From: Silene latifolia
Taxonomy: Eukaryota; Streptophyta; Magnoliopsida; Caryophyllales; Caryophyllaceae
DNA length: 64,000 nt
Assembly (NCBI RefSeq): GCF_048544455.1
Contig: NC_133534.1
Location: 39,990,217 to 40,054,216 of the forward strand
Direction of reading: 5' to 3'
The notes beneath the pieces are model-generated. The model saw only the letters and a program-made list of their open reading frames with translations, did not search any database and had not been told where the DNA came from. Positions 32,487 to 44,308 of the stretch are shown piece after piece; the first letter of the stretch is position 1, and each line of letters begins with the position of its first letter. The position numbers and the translations under genes were made by a program.

Positions 32487-34540
32487 CAAGCCTTGGAGAC
32501 TCCTACCCTCTCATGGTTGTCTATTTCTCTCTTTGTATTTTATTTAATTTTGATCATTGTTGGAGTAGTCCTAGCCCCATTAGAGGACTCACACCTCGGT
32601 ACCATTGAGGTGTTCTCATTTTATTGTTCCCATTTTCAAAATCCAAAATGACAAATTAGTTTCATGCATAGCATAGTGTGTGCATGAACTACACCCATCC
32701 TTGGACATTAGCAATAGTGTCTTACTCGGTTTGGGGAAGTTAATGCATACACAACGGGAGGTAATCTAAATTATCCTCTCCGTCATAACAAAAACCATGC
32801 ATCATGTAGTGTAGCTTAGTGTAAATTGCATTTAGTATAGAAATCATGCATCATCTTTGCATAATTTCCATCATTTTGGCCATTGAGGACAATTCCCATA
32901 TTAGTGTGGGGATGGGAATTCTAACATTTAACTCTTATTCAAAAATCCAAAAAAATTGAAAAATCTCAAAAATCATAAAAATTTGAAAATTGAAAACCCA
33001 AAAACATGTTTATTTCTTGTTGTAGTCTTGTATATAGTGTCTTGTATATATTGTGTTTGTTCTATCCTTGTTCACTTTGATTGACTACGCCACATCCGAG
33101 ACATGAGGATATTGAAGACCGCATGGTATGATCTTTCCAATCTCCTTTTTCCTCTTTATGTTAATGACTATGTGGCTTTATTTTGATTGATGCGGTATAA
33201 CAATGTGAATTTAGGACTTGCATTTAGTTTATATGTCATATTAGTTGATAGAATCACTTGCATTAGGATGTTTATATTAGTTGCATCATGGCATGTAGTA
33301 GCATGTTAGAAATGTTTTGAAAAATGCCTATTTGGGAACTTTGACAAGAGCAACTAAGCCATTACAAATACTTGTTCAACTTAAGACTTTGCCTACTAGA
33401 ATGGTTGTAAAACACCCTAGATAGTGTCATACTAGTGTCTTTTGACCCATGACCCAAGGCCTAGTCAAGGGTTTGCATGTGAGTCACCTATCCAACCCCG
33501 TGATGCGATGTGGACTTGGTTAACTTGTCTAGGTGACCTTGTTTGACCTTGTGGTAAGGCAACCCAAAAATATTTTCTATCAATAAGCTTGAAGTGCTCA
33601 TTTCAAAGAAATTTTGTCATGTGGAAGTAATGTAATGCCAAGGAAACCTCAAATGTTATGAATTGTTGAAAGTTGAGAAATTTAAGTTGTTTTGATGGAG
33701 GCGTACCACTTCGATGTGCTTTGGTGCGGGATCCATTGAATTGGGCCCCCATACGGTTGTGAATTCGGCCGCCCAGAGACAGAGTGACTATCACCCCGAA
33801 AAGCTATTGTCTAGAGGTTAACCGGTTGCCTAATAAGCGATTGGCGAAAGCAAAGGACACTAGCCCGGAAGGGACAAACCCCATCTTAAATTTTTGAAAT
33901 GTGAAAGTGAAATGAGGACAATTTTGAATACTAGTCATATCCACCCGTTGTGAATAAAGATTTGAGCATTTCATTCCCAAAAAGCCTTTTGTCAAGCCAC
34001 TTGGTCGAGTTTGGGACGATCCATGACCTTTACTTTTGTAGAGAATTCGAGACTTGTCATGTCATATGCTACTAGCATCATAGGGATCATCATTCCACCA
34101 CCATCTGATCGCTCTTGACGAAAGCATTTGGAAATTGAGGACGAAAGTAGTCTAGTTTAACACCATTTGGAGGTGATTTAGTGCCATCCTCTTAGACTTA
34201 GTAATTTGTTGAACTAGTATTTGTGAAGGATTACATGCTCTTAAATTTGTTCCTCTTTAGTGCCTCCGCCACTTGATGAGGGAGTGGCTATTCTTTTTGT
34301 AGATGCATCCTTTATGTGATTCTATGTGCTTAAAGTTTGGATGTGTCGCCATTTTGGCAAGACCCACCTTGCCTTGCAAGAAGGCATCCTACCTCATGGT
34401 TGTCTTGTTGTGAGTTGAAGGGGCGGAGTGAGATCCGATAATTGTCTCATATCAGCTATATTATTAGGATAGGTTAGTATTGGTCCTAGTCTTTGTCACC
34501 TCTTTACTCGGGACGAGCAAAGGTTCGGTTTGGGGATATT
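32487..34540 (+). other. T3 3' non-coding region
   Basis: No gene in 2 kb. It has a CATTGAGGACAATTCC plus AGTGTGGGGATGG polypurine-like box (32881-32916), and a stretch GACATGAGGATATTGAAGAC (from about 33099) almost identical to T4 at about 40418. It ends GGTTCGGTTTGGGGATATT, the probable polypurine tract, against the right LTR. Confidence 0.75.
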
Positions 34541-36139
34541 TGATGTGACCATAATTGGCGCATATTTAGCCCCCGAATTAGCCTTGTTCCCATGCTTTTT
34601 AGTGCCTATTTGGGTCATTTCTTATCTTTAGTTCTTTGTTTTGCATAATCTTTAAGATTTTGATCCCTTGGTAGGAAAGGAGTAAGAATCTTGCATTTTC
34701 ATGGCAAAACGAGACTAAATTGATCGAATTCAATGACCAAGCATCAAGGAGAGACAAGATTAGAAGGCCTTTGTACATATTATAGTAGAAGAGAAAAGTT
34801 GAGAAAGGATCCTTGAGTCCCCAAGGAAATCCCCAAGGAATTTGTGAAGAAAAGGGAAGAAAAGAAGAAGATTTGTTCGATCGACAATCCGAGCGGATTG
34901 TCACCAATCCGTCCGTCCCGCAAAGAAGCACAATCCGAGCGGCTTTGCCATAATCCGCTCGGATTCCACCTCCACAATCCGTCCGGATTCCCCTGAATCC
35001 GCTCGGATTCCAACGCCAGAATCCGCCCGTCCCGACCCTATTCCGCCCGGATTCCAAAGACAAAGACGGATTGTCTTCTCCAAGCTACGAAGAAAGAAGC
35101 CCTTCTCTCGAAAAATACCGGCTCCTCCTTGCTCAACTTAAAAAGTGTAATTACTAGTTTAGCCCTTAGTTAACCCTAATGCATCCTCCCTAATTTCCAC
35201 TATAAATACCCCATTAGTCTAATTAGAGGAGCATGTTCTTCTTATCAATAATTAGTGTAGTTAATATCAATCAAATCTCTCTTTAATATTGTAATCAAGT
35301 ATTAATCAAGTTTTAATCCAAGTTTTAGTTCTTTAATCTCTCTTTTGTTCATCCTTTATTTTGGGTAATTGAAGATTATTTGGGTTATTGTTGGGAGATT
35401 GACAACCTTTCAATCAAGCATTCAAGTACTTCTTTTATCTTTGCTTTATTATTGGAATCATTAGTAGGTATAATATCTTAATCCCTTTTTAATTATTGTT
35501 AATTACTTTTATTTATTCATCATGTTTCATATTGTTGGTATGATTGACAACCTTGCTAGCATGATCAACATGATAATGAGTGAGTAGTCTCTTAGCTAGG
35601 GTTAATGGGTGATTAGGGGAAACCAACATGGGGAATGATTCATGCTTAAATTAATATGCTTTCATGTTTTATTTGCTTGCTTGTTTTGATCTCAACTCAT
35701 GCACATGTTATATTTGATGAAATGCTAAGCCTATGAATCCTTGCATTTACTATCATCTTCTATCTTTTCAATGAGACTTGTAAGACATAACCCAACTCGA
35801 GTCTCATTAGACCATGCATGTTGTTGAGTAGGGAAGATTAAGTCGACTTGTAGGTGTTGTACAATCTAATCGATTCGGCTCTGGGACCCAAACTTTCCTA
35901 GGATTGTAAGATATAACCCAACTCAATCCATCACAACAATAATTGCTTGCTTATAATTTGAGAACATGTTTGTATGATCATATCCCATGATTCCCCTATG
36001 ATCCCATGACACCCTAGTGCCTTTAATCAATTGTTTACACCCCTTTAATTCATCTTTCTTGTTTATTTTCATTGCTATTTTAGTTTAGTAACCTTCTACA
36101 TCAACCCAATTTGTGACACCCCTTAGACACCACTAGTTT
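34541..36139 (+). repeat. 3' LTR of T3, truncated by T4
   Basis: Copy of 25184-26790. AATCCG boxes at 34880-35055; TATAAAT at 35201-35207. The last about 165 bp are missing because T4 starts after CACTAGTTT. Confidence 0.9.
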
Positions 36140-38021
36140 TGATGTGAACATTATTTGGGCACATTTAGTCCCCTAATTGAGCCTATTTTGCATACTATTA
36201 TAACATTCTTTGGCCATTTTATCCGTCAAAACCTTCCTATTTGCTTTTCTATCGCATTTCATATGTTTTGTAGAAAAGGAGATAATAAGGCGGAAATTCC
36301 CGTCTTTCGTGCATATTTGGAAGCTTATTGATGATATTAGATGGACTAGTATGAAGAAGAGGCAAGAATGATGACCAAAGATGTAGGAATAAAGAGTATA
36401 TAGAAGGGTCATAAGGTTTAAAGCAAGGAGGGAAAAGCAAGGAAGCCATTCATGAAGAAAACTGCTCGGAACGCAAAACAAGGGTTGCTCTTTTGGCTCT
36501 GAAAATATGCTAGATGGAACGGCGTCGAAAAAACAAGCGATCTAGGCTTTTGAATCACTCCAATAGGAGTCCGGATGAGAAAATGACGTCCGTTTTACAA
36601 TCCGAGCTCAAACAAAGAAGCTGTACAGGAATCCGCGCGTCCCGCGCTGAAGACGCTCGTCCTCCCAAATCCGCTCGGATTGCTCCAAATCCGCTCGGAT
36701 TCCCTCTCTTTTTGCCCGAGCGTCTTGCTCCAAATCCGCTCGGATTCCCTTGCTACAATCCGCCCGTCCCGACACTAATCCGCTCGGATTCCTTTACAAC
36801 AATTTTCGTGTTGTTCAAGCTCCGTGAAAGACGCCCTTCCTTCGAAAAATACCGGCTTCTCCCTGCTCAAATCTCAAAAGTGTAATTACTAGTTTAGCCC
36901 TTAGTTAACCCTAATGCATCCACCTAATTTCCACTATAAATACCTCATTTGTAATAATCAAACCATCAAGTTTTATTAGATTAGAACCAAGTTTTATTAG
37001 ATTAAATCAAGCTTTCTTAGATTAGATTAGGAGTAGATTAGAATAGATTAATCTCAATCTTTCCACACAAATTACACATTAATCTCTCCTTAATTATTGT
37101 TCAAGTTTATTATTCAAGTTTATTATTGGGTAATTGAAGATTATTGGGTTATTATTGGGAGATTGACAACCTTCCATCAATCATCAATTTCTTCTATTAT
37201 TCTTTGCATTATTATTTTGGAATCTCCATAGGTATAACTCTCTTAATCCTTGTTTTAATTATTGTTAATCTTTCTTACTTGTTCATCATGTTTTACCTTG
37301 TTAATATGATTGACAACCTTGTTAGCATGTTAAACTTGATAATGAGTGAGTAGTCTCTTAGCTAGGATTAGTGGGTAATTAAGGGAAACAAACATGGGGA
37401 TTGATTCATGCTTAATCTAATATGTTCACATGATTAAATTGCTTGCTTGTTGTGATGTCAACTTTATGCACATGTTATGTTTGAGGAAATGCTAAGCCTA
37501 TGAATCCTTGCATTTTTATCATCTTTTATCTACTCAACTTGACTTGTAAGATATAAACCAACTCGAGTCTTGTTAGACCATGCATAGAAGTTGAATAGGA
37601 GGAAAGTAAGTCGACTTGTAGGTGTTGTACAATCTAATCGATTCGGCTCCGGGACCCAACTCTTCCTATGAACCGTAAGACATAACCCAACTCGGTTCCT
37701 CCACAACATTAATTGCTTGCAACTTTGTAAACATGTTTGTATGATCAACACCATGAATCCCCTATGACCCCATGATATCCTAGCACTTTTAATCATTTGT
37801 TTACATCTTTCCTTTTATTGTTTGCTTTACTTTATTGTTTGCATTAGTCTAGACACAACTACAAACCCAACCAAATTGTGACACTAGCATAAATTGAGAT
37901 AGATAGACTTAGAACCCGAAGCACACCGTCCCATGGATCGACCTCGACTTACCGCTAACTAGTTGTTTGTTGAGTATTATAAATGTGTTTGATTGGATGA
38001 GTGACGACCTCGACCAGATCA
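36140..38021 (+). repeat. 5' LTR of T4
   Basis: 1882 bp, TGATGTGAAC to CCAGATCA. AATCCG boxes at 36597-36792 (for example AATCCGCTCGGATT four times); TATAAAT at 36935-36941; TTTTATTAGATTAGA repeats at 36970-37010. Confidence 0.9.
36597..36792. repeat. AATCCGNNCG box cluster, T4 5' LTR
   Basis: About eight boxes, mostly AATCCGCTCGGATT, ending about 145 bp upstream of TATAAAT. The counterpart is 42236-42428. Confidence 0.85.
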
Positions 38022-38024
38022 AAA

Positions 38025-38042
38025 TGGCGCCGTTGCCGGGGA
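38025..38042 (+). promoter_or_regulatory. Primer binding site of T4, tRNA-Asp type
   Basis: TGGCGCCGTTGCCGGGGA, identical to T1, 3 nt after the LTR. Confidence 0.92.
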
Positions 38043-38095
38043 TGGTGCTATGTGATTAAGTTCTTACTTGTTTGTCTATTTTGATTTTGCTTTAA

Positions 38096-38119
38096 CCTTG
38101 AGGAACTTGTTCCTCAAGG
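38096..38119 (+). promoter_or_regulatory. Leader hairpin upstream of T4 coding region
   Basis: Perfect inverted repeat CCTTGAGGAAC/GTTCCTCAAGG (11 bp arms, 2 nt between them), 58 nt before ATG 38178. Confidence 0.65.
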
Positions 38120-38177
38120 ATTGTTTTTACCGTTTTCTTGTAGTTTCCTTGTTTGTAGTTATATCTTTATCCTAGTT

Positions 38178-39695
38178 ATGATGATGACCGAAGGCTTGGC
38201 ACATGGAGTATGTGGTGAATCTTTTGAGTATGATTACCATGGGTATGGGGAGTTTTTGGAGCAAGTTGAAACAAACCTACCTTACAACTCATACAATGAA
38301 AGTCCTAACCACTACCCCGACTTTTCTTACCAAAGCCCCCACATCCTACATCCACAACAACCACCCTCCCAAAACCCACTTTACAATCAATGCCAAATGT
38401 CATCCTACAATGAACACCCATACCACCAAATTCCCATGTACCCACAACAAGAGAATGAGTATAATCTTGACATGCAAAGTGTGGTTCTCCAAATGTTAAG
38501 GTGCCAACAAAATCTCTTCATGAAAATGGTAGAAGAGAGCCAAGCTAGGGACAATGTTCTCAAAAACATTGTTACTAATGGTGAGAAGTTGGCAAATCAA
38601 ATTGCCCAAATGGAAGCCACCCAAATGCTAAATGAAGAAGAAGGGGAAAATAATGAGGGTGAAGAAGAATTTGGATGGCATTATGAAGCTACTCTTGTGA
38701 ATCCCCCACCACCTCCTAAATTCATAAGTATTGAACACCCCATATTCCAACATGTACCCAACTTTACAAACATTCATGATAGATGTGAATATGAAGATGT
38801 TACTTTTGAGGAAGGGGAGTGCTTGATTGATTATGGACCAAGAGTGGATGATGAATTGAAGCATGATGAAGTTGGGGTGGAGAGCAATGATGAATGTGAG
38901 TTGAAGGCCAATTATGAGACAAGCACTTTGTCTAAATTGTCTAATGAATCTAGCTCACACACTAGCCTTGCTTCTCCAATTTGGGATACCTATGATGATG
39001 ATGATGAGGAAGACCTCCCACCACAATTTCCCTCTATGACCCATGTAGAGGAAGTGTGCTCCCTTGGCACTTATGGGAGTGAAGGTAAAACTTGGAAAGA
39101 AGAGGTTGATGAATTTGAACTTGTTATCATTGGAGAATTGAGAGGCCAAGAGGAAAACTATGATGTTGGCATCTTTGATCATAGTTTGGAAGAAATTGAA
39201 GCTCTGTTCTTTGGAAATGGTTCAAGTTCTAAGGAGGGTCAAGAAGAAAGTGAATAAAATGAAAGCATGAATGACCTCAATGGTGAGAAGTTGACTCCTC
39301 CACATCTTATCCTTCAACTATCCCCTCATCAAAGAAATGAGAACTCTCCTTCTACTATTGAAGGATTGATGAATCAATGCTCTATCATCATAGAATTTGA
39401 AAGAGATGGTAAAGAGTGGAAGCCTCCGGATGAATATGGACAATACTTCATACCTTGTATTGACAAAAATCATGGGCTTGTTGGTTTGAAGCATTGTAAG
39501 AAGCCAAGTGTCAAGGGCAAAACAAATGGGAAAGTATTTGGCAAGTTCTATTCCAAGCCAAGATGGGTAAACTACGTTTTGACATCACCAATCTCCTATT
39601 TATGCTTACATGAAGCCCATTCAAAAGCCTTTGACCGGTTGTTGAGAGCATTAAGCAACATGCACAACATCAATAATCATGGCAACAAGGAATGA
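38178..39695 (+). pseudogene. T4 coding remnant: gag C-terminal region plus unknown tail
   Basis: From ATG 38178 (MMMTEGLAHGVCGESFEYDY) the frame runs to TAA 39255-39257, then continues in the same frame from NESMNDLNGEK to TGA 39693-39695, so it reads as one 505-codon frame with a single stop. A Tyr/Pro/Asn/Gln-rich part is followed by NLDMQSVVLQMLRCQQNLFM, the counterpart of KAVLQMQKNQQEFFTQMQKD in T3 gag. An acidic linker follows, and the end EAHSKAFDRLLRALSNMHNI matches the end of the T3 gag-protease frame. The gag core and knuckle, and the protease active site, are missing. The segment IEFERDGKEWKPPDEYGQYF is not recognised. It is a deletion derivative. Confidence 0.7.
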
Positions 39696-41776
39696 GTTTG
39701 GTGGAGTCCTCCCTCAAACCACCATTTGTAAGATATCCTTTCCTTTCACTTTGCATTACTTTTCCACTTGCATTTAGTTATATACATATACATTTAGCTT
39801 GCATTTGTATTATATTTCATATTGCATTTACATTAGTGAGTTCAAATAGTATAGTTTGCATTGTAATATATCTCACATGATTCATGTAAATAGTTGCATA
39901 TAGATTAGAATTCATGCATAGTTACTAATGACCAAACCTATTTCTTTTCTACACTAGAAATAGTGTTTAAATCGGTTTGGGGAGGTTTGATCATAAGTGA
40001 CCATAGTTTACTAGAAATCATGCATCATATAGTATAGTTTAGATTGCATTCATTTGTTATATATGTCATATAGAATTGCATTTAGTTAGAGCATGCATTC
40101 ATTCATACCATATCATTGCATTTGTACTTTATTTCAAAAAAATCAAAAATCCAAAAACATGTATTTCTTTTTCATTCCTACTCCTACATGTACATTGAGG
40201 ACAATGTCCAAAATAAAGTGGGGGGTGGGAATTTATATCCCAAAAATGCATAAAAATATGTCTTTTAATTTCATAAAAACAAAAACCATAAAAATTTGAA
40301 AAATTCAAAAATCCAAAAACAAGTTCATTTCCTTTTTAGTGTAGTCTTGTACATATTGTTTTGTATATATTGTGTTTGTCCATCCTTTTTCACATTGATC
40401 GACTACGCCACATCCGAGACATGAGGATATTGAAGACCGCATGGTATGATCTTTCCAATCTCCTTTTTCCTCTTTATGTTAATGACTATGTGGCTTTATT
40501 TTGATTGATGCGGTAAAAACAATGTGAACTTAGGACTTGCATTTAGTTTATATGGCTTATTAGTTGGTAGAATCATTTGCATTAGGATGTATATATGCTA
40601 GTTGCATCATGGCATGTAGTTTGCATGGTTAGAAAAATTTTGCGAAACCGTCTACTTCGGAAGCTTGACAAGTGTATATAGGCCCTAGTAGATGCTTTTT
40701 CTTCTTAAGACTTTGCTTGTTAGAATACTTGTAAAACACCCTAGGATGTGTCATGATAGTATCCTTTGACCCATGGATTAAGGCCTAGTCAAGAGTACCT
40801 TGTGGTGTGATAACTCCTTGGCTACCGTTTATTCCATGGTGACCCTTGAAACCATGCAACCATCATTCATCCATGTTCTACCATATATTTTTGTCATCAA
40901 AGGGAATGGGAACAAAAAGAAATCAATTTGAGTTCAATGAAATGAAAAGTGAAAGAAAGTTTGCAAAAAAATGCATCAAATGAAAAGAGGAGCAAAAATA
41001 GAACTCCTAAAGCTTTAAATATAAGGCACCCTCGTTACTAATTGGGGTGACTTTGAAAATGTTCAAAAGAAAATGCAAAAAGTTGAAAGTTGTCAAGTGT
41101 TGAAAAGCCAAAAATCAAAAAGAAATGGCAAAAAGAAAGTGTTCTCAAATGTTATATGCCACAAGAAATTGGGGGGAAAAACAACAATGAAAGCAAACTC
41201 CCAAAATGAAACTCAAATACTATCGATCCTTTTTCCATCTTATCCATTTTTGTGCTTGGTAGAGAGGGGACGACCCTTCTTCTTGTCTAGGCAAGAGGGG
41301 GAATTCTGCGATCCTCCCGTGTTTCTAACGCCATAGGGAGTCTACTCTTGACAAAAGCATTTAACGATTGAGGACAAAGGTACCCTAGCTTGACACAACT
41401 TGGAGGTGATTTATTGGTATCCTTCTAGGTTTAGTAGTTTGAAGAAATTATATCTATGAAGGAGTGTGTACCCTTGAATTGCTTCCCTTGTAGATAATTT
41501 CCACCACTTAGATGAGGAAAGTGGCTATTCTTTTGTAGATGCATCCATTACTTGATTTTGTATGCTTAATGATTGGATGTGTCGCCATTTTGGCAAGACC
41601 CACCTTGCCTTGCAAGAAGGCATCCTACCTCATGGTTGTCTTGTTGTGAGTTGAAGGGGCGGAGTGAGACCCGCTAATTGTCTCATATCGGTTATGTTAT
41701 TAGGTTAGTTTAAATAAAGGTCTAGTTTTAGTCACCTCTTTACTCGGGACGAGTAACGGTTCGGTTTGGGGATATT
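39696..41776 (+). other. T4 3' non-coding region
   Basis: No gene. It holds the post-gag box (39695-39725), a polypurine-like box CATTGAGGACAATGTCC plus AAGTGGGGGGTGGG (40192-40230), and the block shared with T3 from about 40405. The 87-codon frame at 41073 has no support. It ends GGTTCGGTTTGGGGATATT before the LTR. Confidence 0.75.
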
Positions 41777-43332
41777 TGATGTGAACATTATTTGCGCACA
41801 TTTAGTCCCCTAATTGAGCCTATTTTGCATACTATTATAACATTCTTTGGCCATTTTATCCGTCAAAACCTTCCTATTTGCTTTTCTATCGCATTTCATA
41901 TGTTTTGTAGAAAAGGAGATAATAAGGCGGAAATTCCCGTCTTTCGTGCATATTTGGAAGCTTATTGATGATATTAGATGGACTAGTATGAAGAAGAGGC
42001 AAGAATGATGACCAAAGATGTAGGAATAAAGAGTATATAGAAGGGTCATAAGGTTTAAAGCAAGGAGGGAAAAGCAAGGAAGCCATTCATGAAGAAAACT
42101 GCTCGGAACGCAAACCAAGGGTTGCTCCTTTGGCTCCGAAAATATGCTAGATGGAACGGCGTCGAAAAAACAAGCGATCTAGGCTTTTGAATCACTCCAA
42201 TAGGAGTCCGGATGAGAAAATGACGTCCGTTTTACAATCCGAGCTCAAACAAAGAAGCTGTACAGGAATCCGCGCGTCCCGCGCTGAAGACGCTCGTCCT
42301 CCCAAATCCGCTCGGATTGCTCCAAATCCGCTCGGATTCCCTCTCTTTTTGCCCGAGCGTCTTGCTCCAAATCCGCTCGGATTCCCTTGCTACAATCCGC
42401 CCGTCCCGACACTAATCCGCTCGGATTCTTTTGACAATTTTCGTGTTGTTCAAGCTCCGTAAAAGACGCCCTTCCTTCGAAAAATACGGCTTCTCCCTCG
42501 CTCAAATCTCAAAAGTGTAATTACTAGTTTAGCCCTTAGTTAACCCTAATGCATCCACCTAATTTCCACTATAAATACCCCATTTGTAATAATCAAACCA
42601 TCAAGTTTTATTAGATTAGAACCAAGTTTTATTAGATTAAATCAAGCTTTCTTAGATTAGATTAGGAGTAGATTAGAATAGATTAATCTCAATCTTTCCA
42701 CACAAATTACACATTAATCTCTCCTTAATTATTGTTCAAGTTTATTATTCAAGTTTATTATTGGGTAATTGAAGATTATTGGGTTATTATTGGAGATTGA
42801 CAACCTTCCATCAATCATCAATTTCTTCTATTATTCTTTGCATTATTATTTTGGAATCTCCATAGGTATAACTCTCTTAATCCTTGTTTTAATTATTGTT
42901 AATCTTTCTTACTTGTTCATCATGTTTTACCTTGTTAATATGATTGACAACCTTGTTAGCATGTTAAACTTGATAATGAGTGAGTAGTCTCTTAGCTAGG
43001 ATTAGTGGGTAATTAAGGGAAACAAACATGGGGATTGATTCATGCTTAATCTAATATGTTCACATGATTAAATTGCTTGCTTGTTGTGATGTCAACTTTA
43101 TGCACATGTTATGTTTGATGAAATGCTAAGCCTATGAATCCTTGCATTTTTACCATCTCTTATCTACTCAACTTGACTTGTAAGATATAAACCAACTCGA
43201 GTCTTGTTAGACCATGCATAGAAGTTGAATAGGAGGAAAGTAAGTCGACTTGTAGGTGTTGTACAATCTAATCGATTCGGCTCCGGGACCCAACTCTTCC
43301 TATGAACCGTAAGACATAAACCAACTCGGTTC
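41777..43332 (+). repeat. 3' LTR of T4, truncated
   Basis: Copy of 36140-37706 with few differences. AATCCG boxes 42236-42428; TATAAAT 42570-42576. The last about 315 bp are missing. Confidence 0.9.
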
Positions 43333-43382
43333 CCTATGAACCGTAAGACATAAAGTCTTTAGTTGTCTAGCAGGTATCCTAT
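43333..43382. other. Junction with two templated filler segments
   Basis: 43333-43354 repeats 43299-43320 (22 bp, CCTATGAACCGTAAGACATA plus AA). 43361-43382 repeats 45295-45316 (22 bp, AGTTGTCTAGCAGGTATCCT plus AT) from the nearby Tekay-like LTR. This is typical of synthesis-dependent end joining after a double-strand break. Confidence 0.75.
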
Positions 43383-43632
43383 CGGCATACGATTAATTAA
43401 TGATCAATTAAGAGTATTACCCTATAGGTATGACCTCAGGGTATCAACTGATCACCACCGTCGCACGACAGTAATGTCAAACTCTAGTCAGCCAATCATT
43501 ACCGATATGTGTGGACCAATTGACTGTAAAATATTACTTTCCCTCATGCATTCTTAAATATGATATTTAAACATGTGATCATCACGATCGACAATTGTGA
43601 TCTCATTATTGTCGAGGACACTAACTCCAACA
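43383..43632 (-). repeat. Copia LTR fragment (5' 250 bp), reversed
   Basis: On the - strand it begins TGTTGGAGTTAGTGTCCTCG and matches the start of the Copia LTR at 48545-48790 with moderate divergence, including CGGTAATGATTGGCTGACTA and GTAATACTCTTAATTGAT. No internal sequence is attached. Confidence 0.85.
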
Positions 43633-44208
43633 CTTAGTTGTACATGTTGCGGTATAATTGGAAGTTTGAGCCTTGGTGTAGAATAAGGGATGGATTTGTA
43701 TTGTGGTTGATATTGTTAAAAGGTCATGGTCGTGTTCGTAGTATTGTGACGTTTAGGAGTGTTAAAATACTTTGATAGTGTTGACATTTGGATGATGATG
43801 TTTATGAGTTCGATATTGTTGACAGTTGGATGATGATGTTATGAGTGTGAGTAAACTTCGAGGACGAAGCTCTTTTTAAGGGTGGTAGAATGTAACATTC
43901 CGTTTGATGTTTATGAGTGTCTTGATATTGGATTTTCTAGTGGATGATATGTTAGTGAGACGGAGCTAGCGGCGTTTGTGGATGGTATTTGGTAGTGCAT
44001 TGAGTTATTGTCGAGAGGCTATAATATAGTTGATACGATATCGTGAGCCATGTTGTGGAGGTAGGTTGTTTTGAGTTGGTATGAGTTGTGGTTGGGGTTT
44101 TGTTTTGGAGTCTTTGTTGCGTTGTTGCGTCATGGTCAAGTGGGTATGTTTGTTTTTGAGTATGGGTTTGAACTTCGGGGACGAAGTTCATTTTTAAGGA
44201 GGGAAGAC
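43633..44208 (+). other. 3' untranslated remnant of a Tekay/Del-like chromovirus
   Basis: Two hairpin-like motifs, AACTTCGAGGACGAAGCTC (43855) and AACTTCGGGGACGAAGTT (44171), each followed by TTTTTAAGG and a G/A-rich tract, mark the region before the 3' LTR in this lineage. The pair suggests a local duplication. No coding frame remains. Confidence 0.65.
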
Positions 44209-44308
44209 TGTAATACTACGGTTTTGTATGTCTTTGGGTACTCATCGAGTGGGGCTTACTCTGTCGAGTAAGTATGTTTGGTTTATGAAACAGTGTTCTG
44301 CTGAAGGG

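Larger units (their letters stand above)
25184..36139 (+). mobile_element. T3: Athila-like LTR retrotransposon with gag-protease and accessory ORF, no pol; right LTR interrupted by T4
   Basis: Left LTR 25184-26940 and right LTR 34541-36139 are near-identical over the shared part. The right copy stops at CACTAGTTT, where T4 begins. Order on + : LTR, tRNA-Asp primer site, leader hairpin, gag, protease, long spacer, accessory ORF, 3' spacer, LTR. RT, RNase H and integrase are absent, so T3 is non-autonomous. The left end falls in T2 gag. The target duplication cannot be checked because the right end is missing. Confidence 0.88.
36140..43332 (+). mobile_element. T4: Athila-like element nested in T3, right LTR truncated
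   Basis: LTRs 36140-38021 and 41777-43332 share the start TGATGTGAACATT and are near-identical. Primer site, leader hairpin and a short coding region follow. The 3755 bp interior has neither pol nor a full gag core. It belongs to a family related to T3 (LTR promoter region and 3' non-coding sequences alike). The right LTR breaks at 43332 in a repair-like scar, so T4's target duplication and the rest of T3 are lost. Confidence 0.88.

Noticed and set aside
43891..44170. A second Tekay LTR starting TGTAACATTCC
   Set aside because: Only the start resembles an LTR; the following sequence runs into another copy of the 3' untranslated motif, so local duplication is more likely.
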